Assembly: GCA_028717325.1 (NCBI GenBank)
Contig: JAQUOB010000055.1
Span: 1-7,449 of the forward strand
Direction of reading: 5' to 3'
From: Candidatus Margulisiibacteriota bacterium
GTDB lineage: Bacteria > Margulisbacteria > WOR-1 > O2-12-FULL-45-9 > XYB2-FULL-48-7
Length of the DNA stretch: 7,449 bases
Under the pieces are notes generated by a model, which saw nothing but the letters and a program-made list of their open reading frames with translations, searched no databases and was not told where the DNA came from. The position numbers and the translations under genes are program-made. Below, piece by piece: positions 1-4,892 of this stretch (the stretch's first letter is position 1; every line of letters starts with the position of its first letter).

Positions 1-646
1 TCAAGAACAGGGTCTGGATGAATTTCTGCTGGCGCTCGACCCGCCCGATATCGCCGGCCGCGTCGTGCCGGAAACGCATGTAATCCTGGGCCTCCAGGCC
101 TGACAGCTTATGCCAGCCGTGCTTCAGGTTGATAAACAGGTTTTGAGCGCGATCGACATAATACATGTCGCGCTCGACAAAGATATTGATCCCCCCGAGC
201 AGATTGACCAGGTCGGTCACCGCGGCCGGATTTAATTTGACGTAGTAATCGACACCAACTCCCGTCAGTTCGCTGACCGTTTTCTTGGTCAAAGCCACGC
301 CGCCCAGCACGTTGGCCGCGTTTATTTTGTTGTAGCCAAAGCCGGGGATGTTCACGAAGCTGTCGCGCGGTATCGAGAGGAGAACGATCCGGTAGCGGAC
401 AGGGTCGATGCGCATAAGTATGATGCTGTCGGTCCGCCCGTCGGCTACTACTTCTTTCCTGGTTTCGGCGCTGAAGTTGAGGTCCGTGCCGAGGATCAGG
501 ATGTTGGCCGGCCGGCGCATGATGCCGATCCTCAAGAACCCGGGGACGGTGCGCGGGAAAAAGAGATTGGCGTCAAGATAAATGATACCGGTGATTATTA
601 TCAGGATCGCGAGCAGGCGAATAAGATCGACCTTAATTTTTTTCAT
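1..646 (-). CDS. LCP (LytR-CpsA-Psr) family protein, 3' end beyond window
   Basis: LCP enzymes are membrane-anchored phosphotransferases that move undecaprenyl-linked glycopolymers onto the cell wall or other surface acceptors. The visible 215 codons run without a stop to the left edge. Residues 1-7 are basic (MKKIKVD) and residues 8-24 form one membrane anchor, the usual LCP topology with the catalytic domain outside. Family hallmarks follow in order: ILILGTD (49-55), GRTDSIILMRID (70-81), LLSIPRDS (89-96), YNKINAA (105-111) and RFRHDAAGDIGRVERQQ (191-207). These hold the conserved Arg and Asp residues that bind pyrophosphate, metal and polyprenyl lipid. The ATG lies 4 nt after the stop of the SagB-like gene and has no clear Shine-Dalgarno, so translation is probably coupled to that gene on a shared transcript. 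Family assignment is firm; the glycopolymer and acceptor are unknown. Confidence 0.93.
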   Translation of the reverse strand, partial: MKKIKVDLIRLLAILIIITGIIYLDANLFFPRTVPGFLRIGIMRRPANILILGTDLNFSAETRKEVVADGRTDSIILMRIDPVRYRIVLLSIPRDSFVNIPGFGYNKINAANVLGGVALTKKTVSELTGVGVDYYVKLNPAAVTDLVNLLGGINIFVERDMYYVDRAQNLFINLKHGWHKLSGLEAQDYMRFRHDAAGDIGRVERQQKFIQTLFL

Positions 647-650
647 CGGT

Positions 651-1325
651 TTACGAGCCGGGTTTGTAATAGCCGACGGGGATAATGTAGAAAGGGTCTT
701 GCGTATCGGGCAGGTTGAGGGTGCTGCCGATCACGTCGTCCCAGAAAGCGCCCACCGGCACCGAAACGAGACCGAGCGCCACCGCCTGCAGTTCGATGTT
801 CTCGGCGGCGTGGCCGATCTCCATGTTCAGGTAGCGGTAAGAGCGCTGGCCGTATTTGGCTTCGACGATCCGGAAATTGCCGGCGATAATGATGACCAGC
901 GGCGCCTCGCCGATAAAAGCTTGCCCAAGCGACGCCCGCACCAGCGACGGCCGGACATCTTCGGCGGCGGTTTGGACCAGCTTGTGCCCGTCCGGTACGT
1001 ATTTAAAAACGCCGTCGCTTTTGGCGACATAAAGGGTCAGGGGGAAGAGGGAGCCGGAAGAGGGCGCGGCGCGGAAACCCCAGGTCTTATCGGTGATGCC
1101 TTGAGCCGACCAGAGGAGTTGTGAGATCTGCTCCAGGGTCAGCGCGTTGGGCAGGAAAGAACGCTCCGACCGGCGCCGGAAGATCGATTCCTCAACGGTC
1201 ATTTTGCCCAGGATCTTCGGCTCGGGCAGTTTGATCTCCTTATTTATTTTCTCGGCGGCCAGGGCGATCCCGCCGGCCAGTTCGAGAATGAGAGCGGCGA
1301 CAAGAAGTTGCTTGAACGTAAACAT
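651..1325 (-). CDS. Exported SagB/ThcOx-type nitroreductase-family flavoprotein
   Basis: This is a 224-residue protein of the FMN-dependent nitroreductase superfamily, closest in pattern to the SagB/ThcOx dehydrogenase branch. Residues 1-23 look like a Sec signal peptide ending ALA-A. The mature part carries RRRSERSF (50-57), the basic FMN-phosphate site; RAAPSSGSLFP (85-95), the usual SagB pattern; YLNMEIGHAAENIELQA (165-181), the long helix of the fold; LGLVSVPVGAF (184-194); and a closing PFYIIPVGY (211-219). In peptide-natural-product clusters SagB oxidises azolines to azoles, but no cyclodehydratase or precursor peptide is visible here, so the substrate is unknown. It is first gene of a minus-strand unit with the LCP gene 4 nt downstream. 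A promoter ends 12 nt before the ATG and no Shine-Dalgarno is seen, so the transcript is predicted to be almost leaderless. An exported flavin enzyme beside an envelope-assembly enzyme suggests a role outside the membrane; that is inference. Confidence 0.88.
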   Translation of the reverse strand: MFTFKQLLVAALILELAGGIALAAEKINKEIKLPEPKILGKMTVEESIFRRRSERSFLPNALTLEQISQLLWSAQGITDKTWGFRAAPSSGSLFPLTLYVAKSDGVFKYVPDGHKLVQTAAEDVRPSLVRASLGQAFIGEAPLVIIIAGNFRIVEAKYGQRSYRYLNMEIGHAAENIELQAVALGLVSVPVGAFWDDVIGSTLNLPDTQDPFYIIPVGYYKPGS

Positions 1326-1337
1326 AAATTTCTTGGA

Positions 1338-1366
1338 ATTATAACACGGCCGAACAAAGTTGTCGA
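1338..1366 (-). promoter_or_regulatory. Promoter of the SagB-LCP unit
   Basis: On the minus strand a perfect TATAAT (1343-1338) is preceded by TGT, an extended -10, and by TCGACA (1366-1361), a 5/6 match to TTGACA at exactly 17 bp spacing. Only 12 nt separate the -10 box from the ATG. The predicted transcript starts near 1331 and has a leader of about 5 nt without a ribosome binding site. Among the promoters in this window it is the best consensus match, with both boxes. Confidence 0.75.
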
Positions 1367-1367
1367 T

Positions 1368-1411
1368 AAAAAGGGCCCCGGGCGGCTGAGGATAGCCAGC
1401 CCGAGGCTTTT
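1368..1411 (-). terminator. Intrinsic terminator after ssb, possibly bidirectional
   Basis: Immediately after the ssb stop codon, the minus strand reads a 9-bp stem GCCTCGGGC / GCCCGGGGC (one G-U pair). A second stem GGCT / AGCC is stacked inside it beyond a one-base bulge, around an ATCCTC loop. The hairpin occupies 1375-1407 and is followed by CC and TTTTT. The plus strand also has TTTT right after the same hairpin (1408-1411), so it could stop transcripts from both sides. It insulates ssb from the SagB-LCP promoter downstream. Confidence 0.85.
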
Positions 1412-1413
1412 AA

Positions 1414-1764
1414 TTAAACCACTTTGGCGGTGGCTTGATAAAATTTGCTGTCGAGCATCTGCATGTCATCGATCACGACCTCGGTGGCCGTCCGTTTTTG
1501 GCCGTTTTTGTTCTCGTAACTGCGGATCTGCAGCCGGCCTTCGACCGCGACGAGTTTTCCTTTTTTTAGGTACTCGCCGCAGATCTTGGCCAGTCCGCCA
1601 AAAGCCACGCAATTGATGAAATCAGCCGTGTCGGTGCCTTTCTTTTTACTGCCGCGGTTGATCGCCAGACAAAAATGCGTCACCGCGACTTCGTCGCTCG
1701 TGTAGCGGACTTCCGGATCTGCCGTCAGCCGCCCCGCGAGGATCGATCTGTTTATACCTCTCAT
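1414..1764 (-). CDS. ssb: Single-stranded DNA-binding protein (short SSB without acidic tail)
   Basis: SSB coats single-stranded DNA during replication, recombination and repair. The 116 residues cover a complete OB-fold domain: INRSILAGRLTADPEVRYT (4-22), the typical SSB opening; VTHFCLAINR (28-37); TADFINCVAFGGLAKICGEYLKKG (46-69); LVAVEGRLQIRSYENKNGQ (71-89); and TEVVIDDMQML (94-104). The protein stops soon after the fold with TAKVV. It lacks both the Gly/Pro/Gln-rich linker and the acidic DDDIPF-like tip with which most bacterial SSBs recruit partner proteins. It could be a secondary SSB or a lineage with short SSBs. The start is fixed by a very strong Shine-Dalgarno 9 nt upstream, and the gene is a single-gene unit closed by its own terminator. 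It is divergent from the Memo-AMMECR1 gene across 100 nt. Confidence 0.95.
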   Translation of the reverse strand: MRGINRSILAGRLTADPEVRYTSDEVAVTHFCLAINRGSKKKGTDTADFINCVAFGGLAKICGEYLKKGKLVAVEGRLQIRSYENKNGQKRTATEVVIDDMQMLDSKFYQATAKVV

Positions 1765-1770
1765 GTCTCC

Positions 1771-1781
1771 TCACCTCCTTT
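1771..1781 (-). promoter_or_regulatory. Strong Shine-Dalgarno of ssb
   Basis: The minus strand reads AAAGGAGGTGA, an 11-nt match to the 16S rRNA anti-Shine-Dalgarno. The AGGAGG core sits 9 nt before the ssb ATG. This shows that the host uses Shine-Dalgarno initiation, which makes its absence at the TATAAT-proximal genes of this window meaningful. Confidence 0.9.
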
Positions 1782-1782
1782 C

Positions 1783-1798
1783 AACGATCGTTAAAGCA
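1783..1798 (-). promoter_or_regulatory. Candidate ssb promoter with overlapping palindrome
   Basis: The minus strand carries TGC-TTTAAC (1798-1790), an extended -10 motif matching TATAAT at 4 of 6 positions, which would start transcription about 19-20 nt before the ssb ATG. A perfect 10-bp palindrome AACGATCGTT (1783-1792) overlaps the box and the predicted start and could be an operator. No convincing -35 was found. Both calls are tentative. Confidence 0.3.
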
Positions 1799-1849
1799 AC
1801 GTTATTGCCACGCTTGCCCGGCCAAAAACGGCGAGATTCCGCCGCACCG

Positions 1850-1864
1850 TGTTATAATTTAATG
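1850..1864 (+). promoter_or_regulatory. Leaderless promoter of the Memo-AMMECR1 gene
   Basis: TGT-TATAAT (box 1853-1858) is an extended -10. Six bases separate it from the ATG at 1865, so the expected transcription start falls on the A of that ATG. No TTGACA-like -35 lies 17 bp upstream (the bases there read GGCGAG) and there is no Shine-Dalgarno. From the TATAAT onward it matches the promoter of the radical SAM gene at 21 of 24 positions. Confidence 0.75.
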
Positions 1865-3292
1865 ATGCGCAAGGTGTTTTTGGCCCTGGTTTATCTGACG
1901 ATTTTAACGGTCGGTCTTTGCCTGGCCGAAGTTCGCCGGCCGGCGGTGGCCGGCGCTTTTTATCCCGCCGACAGAAAAGAACTCGCCTACCAGGTCGATA
2001 AATTTCTATCTAATACCGTGAGCCGGGAGGTTGACGGGGAAATAACCGCCCTGATCGTGCCGCACGCCGGCTACCCATTTTCCGGCCAGGTCGCGGCTGA
2101 CGCCTACCGGGAACTCAAGGGCAGAAAGTTCGGCCGGGTGATCATTATCGGCGCCAGCCATAAAATGGCCTTTGACCAGATCGCCTTGCCCGCTTATGAT
2201 TTTTTTGAAACACCGCTGGGGCAGGTACCGGTCGACCGGGAATTCATCAAGAAACTTAAGAGCTTAAGCGATAAGATCGTGATCGATAATCAGCCGCATG
2301 ACGGAGAACACTCGATCGAGGTCCAGTTGCCTTTCCTGCAGACCGTCCTGCCGGATTTTAAGGTGGTGCCGATCCTCTTCGGCAACATTTCGCTCGCCAA
2401 CTGCCAGACGCTGGCTTACGCGCTCAGTTATTTGACCGATGACGACACCTTGATCATCGCCAGCTCCGACTGGTCCCATTATTATCCCTCCGGTGTGGCG
2501 GTGAAACTTGATAGTAAAGGGACCGGGCTGGTGGTCAGGAACGATCTTGAGGGCTACGTCAAGGCACTGGCCGGCAGTGAAACGGAGGCCTGCGGCGCGC
2601 CGGCGATCATCACCACCATGCTCCTGGCGCCGGCCCTGGGAGCGAACAAGACAAAACTGCTGAAATACGCGAACTCGGGGGACGTAACCGGCGACCGCTC
2701 GAAAGTCGTCGGTTACGCCGCCGTTGTTTTTTACCGCCTGGAGCCGGTGCTGTCTTCGGACGAAAAGAAAAAACTTTTGCGCATCGCCCACCGCACCGTC
2801 GAAAGCAAGGTCAGAGGGAAAAAACTGCCTGTGTTCACGCCGTTGGAGGAAAACCTGAACGAGAAGCGGGGCGCCTTCGTGACGCTGAAGAAGAACGGGG
2901 AACTGCGCGGTTGTATCGGTTACATCACGCCGATCAAACCGCTCTTTCAAGCGGTGCAGGAAACGGCAGTCCAGGCGGCGGCCAATGACCGCCGGTTCTT
3001 GCCGGTGGAAAAAAATGAACTAAAAGATATCGTGATCGAGGTCTCGGCGCTGTCACGCTTGAAAAAGGTTAAAGACGTTGCGGAGATCGAGATCGGCCGG
3101 GACGGCCTTTATATCGTGGGTGAGAAAAATTCCGGCCTGCTCCTACCTCAAGTCCCGGTCGAGTGGGGTTGGGACAGGGATGAGTTCCTGAAACAGGTTG
3201 GCCTCAAGGCGGGACTGCCCGCCGATGCCTGGCACGATCCAAATAATATTCTCTTCAGATTCACCGCTGATGTTTTTTCAGAGAAGAAATAA
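1865..3292 (+). CDS. AmmeMemoRadiSam system protein B-A fusion (Memo-AMMECR1) with N-terminal leader
   Basis: A 475-residue fusion of the two non-enzymatic-looking partners of the AmmeMemoRadiSam system. Residues 1-21 (MRKVFLALV...CLA) are a signal peptide or membrane anchor. Residues ~23-293 are Memo (protein B), a dioxygenase-like fold with metal-site candidates VPHAGYPFSG (H67), GASHK (H99), GEHSIEVQLPFLQ (H149), SSDWSHYYP (H205) and EACGAP (C243). Residues ~297-475 are AMMECR1 (protein A), with LRGCIGY (347-353), AANDRRFLPV and LLPQVPVEWGWDRDEFL. Both domains appear complete. The biochemical role of the system is not established; co-occurrence with a radical SAM enzyme suggests a modification pathway. 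I chose the ATG at 1865 because it aligns exactly with the radical SAM start and the -10 box ends 6 nt before it. An ATG at 1862 would add one Met, and the open frame from 1763 runs through the promoter. It ends 3 nt from the convergent lipoprotein gene. Confidence 0.93.
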   Translation: MRKVFLALVYLTILTVGLCLAEVRRPAVAGAFYPADRKELAYQVDKFLSNTVSREVDGEITALIVPHAGYPFSGQVAADAYRELKGRKFGRVIIIGASHKMAFDQIALPAYDFFETPLGQVPVDREFIKKLKSLSDKIVIDNQPHDGEHSIEVQLPFLQTVLPDFKVVPILFGNISLANCQTLAYALSYLTDDDTLIIASSDWSHYYPSGVAVKLDSKGTGLVVRNDLEGYVKALAGSETEACGAPAIITTMLLAPALGANKTKLLKYANSGDVTGDRSKVVGYAAVVFYRLEPVLSSDEKKKLLRIAHRTVESKVRGKKLPVFTPLEENLNEKRGAFVTLKKNGELRGCIGYITPIKPLFQAVQETAVQAAANDRRFLPVEKNELKDIVIEVSALSRLKKVKDVAEIEIGRDGLYIVGEKNSGLLLPQVPVEWGWDRDEFLKQVGLKAGLPADAWHDPNNILFRFTADVFSEKK

Positions 3293-3295
3293 GCC

Positions 3296-4438
3296 CTAGT
3301 TATATTTGTAGACCGTCAAACGATTTAGGCCCGAGTGCTGGCCGCGCACCGCGATGTAGGGTACGCCGGCCGGCGAGATCGTGAGAGAGACCGTCCGCTC
3401 GATCCCCCGCGTCATCGCGTCGGCGGAGAAGCCGGCCGCGCCGACGACCTCCCAGCTGCCAGTATATTTCATGACGGTCGCCTCATTGCTGGCGGCGGCA
3501 TCCGCGAAAGCGACGTAGGGCGTCCCATTATATATGTAAAGCGAGGGAAAGCCGGCCTGCCCGGCGGAAGCGGCCGCGCTGCCCACCAGGGTCCAGTTGG
3601 TGCCGTTAAACTTCATGACGGACACGGTTTCGGCGCTGTTCAGTAAAGCGACGTAGGCGGTGCCGCTGTCGACAAAAAGCGACGGCCAGGCGACGCTGTC
3701 GGTCGAAACCCCGCCGGTCGAGCCCAGATACGACCAGTCGATGCCGTTGTATTTGATGACGCTGATCCGCTGGCTGTGGGCAAAATCGCTGAAGGCCAGG
3801 TAAGGAGTCGTGCCGTTAACGTAAAGCGACATATAACGCGCGTCACCATCGGAGAAGTTGGGCGTCCCGACGACGCCCCAGGATGGATCGATAAAGGTTT
3901 TGATGTTGGCCTGGGTGGTCGCTGTCAGCTGATAGCCGATGTACTGGCCGCTGGTGTTGGCGAAGATCGAGGGGAAGCTTGCGGCCTGCGTCCACGACGG
4001 CGAGCCCAGCGAGGTCCAGGCCTCGCTGCTGAATTTGGCCGCGAGGAGCTGGGCGGTGGTTTTAAAAGCCACGAACGGAACGTTATTGGATACGGTAAGC
4101 GATAAACTGCCGGAAGTATAATCGCTGCCGGTCGTCAGCCCGAAGCCACGCGAGCCGAGATCGCTCCAGCTGCCGCCCGAGAACTTCATCACGGCTGGTT
4201 TCTGGTCGGGCAGGCCGTCGGAAAAAGCGATGTAAGGAGTGCCGGCGCTGTCGGTTGCGATGATGGCTTCTTCGACCTCCGTCGTGCCGGTGAAGCCGGC
4301 ACTGCCCACGATCTGCCAGCTTTTGACGGTGGTCGTTGAGGTGGTCGAAGTCGTTGTAGTGGTGATCTCGCTCTGGCCGCAGCCCCAGAGGCAGAGCGGC
4401 AGGACCAATAACATGAAGAGAAGCCAGCGTGCTGTCAT
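3296..4438 (-). CDS. Lipoprotein with Thr-rich tether and seven propeller-like repeats
   Basis: A 380-residue predicted lipoprotein of unknown function. Residues 1-19 form a signal peptide (MTARWLLFMLL...LWG) with lipobox LWG-C20 (Trp at -2 is unusual). A Thr/Ser tether, TTTTTSTTSTTT, follows. From W41 to the C-terminus there are seven repeats of about 46-52 residues. Each starts W-x-x-[LV]-G-[STA], has a central [TA]-x-Y-[IVL]-[AG] strand such as GTPYIAFSD, TPYLAFSD and TPYVAFAD, and ends with VMKF/VIKY-like strands. Seven WxxVG units of this size fit a seven-bladed beta-propeller displayed on the cell surface; that is inference. The open frame extends six codons further, to an ATG at 4456 abutting the stop of the upstream gene. 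Those codons contain a TATAAT box, and starting at 4438 gives a proper signal peptide, so I prefer 4438. Translational coupling from 4456 remains possible. Confidence 0.82.
   Translation of the reverse strand: MTARWLLFMLLVLPLCLWGCGQSEITTTTTSTTSTTTVKSWQIVGSAGFTGTTEVEEAIIATDSAGTPYIAFSDGLPDQKPAVMKFSGGSWSDLGSRGFGLTTGSDYTSGSLSLTVSNNVPFVAFKTTAQLLAAKFSSEAWTSLGSPSWTQAASFPSIFANTSGQYIGYQLTATTQANIKTFIDPSWGVVGTPNFSDGDARYMSLYVNGTTPYLAFSDFAHSQRISVIKYNGIDWSYLGSTGGVSTDSVAWPSLFVDSGTAYVALLNSAETVSVMKFNGTNWTLVGSAAASAGQAGFPSLYIYNGTPYVAFADAAASNEATVMKYTGSWEVVGAAGFSADAMTRGIERTVSLTISPAGVPYIAVRGQHSGLNRLTVYKYN
3299..4318 (-). repeat. Seven in-frame degenerate repeats within the lipoprotein
   Basis: The repeats are visible in protein, not as DNA identity. 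The unit-opening motifs, in order, are WQIVGSAGF, WSDLGSRGF, WTSLGSPSW, WGVVGTPNF, WSYLGSTGG, WTLVGSAAA and WEVVGAAGF. Units 1, 4, 6 and 7 keep the central PYIAF / PYLAF / PYVAF / PYIAV strand best. Unit 3 is the most diverged, with QYIGYQ at that position. The C-terminus ends on a repeat strand (LTVYKYN), so no partial eighth unit is left over. Confidence 0.75.
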
Positions 4439-4476
4439 CGCCTGGACATTATACATTTAATTCGGCTCCGCCGCAA
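4439..4476 (-). promoter_or_regulatory. Internal promoter of the lipoprotein gene
   Basis: On the minus strand TATAAT (4453-4448) ends 9 nt before the ATG at 4438, predicting a leader of about 3 nt. TTGCGG (4476-4471) is a weak -35 at 17 bp spacing and lies inside the end of the cysteine-cluster gene. The TG precedes the box directly (ATG-TATAAT) rather than with the TGn spacing. The lipoprotein may therefore be transcribed alone as well as with the gene upstream. Confidence 0.55.
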
Positions 4477-4852
4477 AACCGCAGCCGGGCAGGAGTTTCG
4501 GTTCCTCAAAATAATCGACCAGCGGATAGTTGCGGCAGACGTTCGGCCGGAAGCGGTAATTGCCGCATTTTCCCTCGTCTGTCAGGTGCCGGCAGGTGAA
4601 GGCCAGATAGTTCTCTGCGCGGTTTATTTCCAGCAGGATGAAATCGAACAGCCACGAGATCCAGCGGACGGCGATACCCGTGAACAATTTACTTTTTGAT
4701 TGGCCCGGGGTCAGGGTCAGAATGATCCGCCGACAACAGTTGCCGCACTGATTACACCGGCCGGAGAGGCGGAAGCGTTTAGGAAAAAGCCCCTTGAATA
4801 AATTGGTTATGAAATTGTCCAGCAGGACCAGGCCGATGATGAATCTTTTCAT
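4457..4852 (-). CDS. YkgJ-type CxxCxxCC cysteine-cluster protein
   Basis: A 131-residue protein of the CxxCxxCC family, proposed to bind zinc or an Fe-S cluster; its function is not settled. The signature is CNQCGNCCRR (C33, C36, C39, C40). A second set follows: CRHL (C87), KCGNYRFRPNVCRNYPLV (C96, C106) and PGCGF (C124). Eight Cys in this order is the full family pattern. The N-terminus (MKRFIIGLVLLDNFITNLFKG) is hydrophobic or amphipathic and could associate with membrane, but it is not a clear signal peptide. The gene is divergent from the radical SAM gene across only 40 nt, and the two promoters share that space. Its TAA is followed directly by an in-frame ATG of the lipoprotein reading frame. 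The tight pairing with the radical SAM gene hints at a metal or cluster role for that enzyme, which is speculation. Confidence 0.87.
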   Translation of the reverse strand: MKRFIIGLVLLDNFITNLFKGLFPKRFRLSGRCNQCGNCCRRIILTLTPGQSKSKLFTGIAVRWISWLFDFILLEINRAENYLAFTCRHLTDEGKCGNYRFRPNVCRNYPLVDYFEEPKLLPGCGFAAEPN

Positions 4853-4868
4853 GACAATAATTCTACCA
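4853..4868 (-). promoter_or_regulatory. Leaderless promoter of the cysteine-cluster gene
   Basis: On the minus strand TGG-TAGAAT (box 4865-4860) is an extended -10 with one mismatch to TATAAT. It is 7 nt from the ATG at 4852, so transcription should begin at or one base before the start codon. No Shine-Dalgarno or good -35 is present. It lies back to back with the radical SAM promoter. Confidence 0.6.
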
Positions 4869-4877
4869 TAAAACGTG

Positions 4878-4892
4878 TGCTATAATTTTATC
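4878..4892 (+). promoter_or_regulatory. Leaderless promoter of the radical SAM gene
   Basis: TGC-TATAAT (box 4881-4886) is an extended -10 exactly 6 nt before the ATG at 4893, placing the expected transcription start on the start codon. There is no -35 at 17 bp and no Shine-Dalgarno. The box through the first codons nearly duplicates the promoter of the Memo-AMMECR1 gene, including the shared ATGCGCAAG. Confidence 0.75.

Noticed and set aside
582..1124. 180-codon plus-strand open frame
   Set aside because: It is antisense to the SagB-like gene, rich in Arg/Asp/Val without domain motifs, and has no promoter or ribosome site; the minus-strand gene explains the region.
1763..1864. Longer N-terminus of the Memo-AMMECR1 gene from ATG 1763
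   Set aside because: It would overlap the ssb start, translate the TATAAT promoter and bury the signal peptide; no ribosome site supports it.
2264..2950. 228-codon minus-strand open frame
   Set aside because: It is antisense to the Memo-AMMECR1 fusion, whose motifs run uninterrupted through the region; its composition (many Arg, Gln, Val) is typical of an antisense shadow.
3299..4318. Tandem DNA repeat or recent duplication in the lipoprotein
   Set aside because: The units agree only at protein motifs; no long nucleotide identity was seen, so they are old, diverged blades rather than an unstable repeat array.
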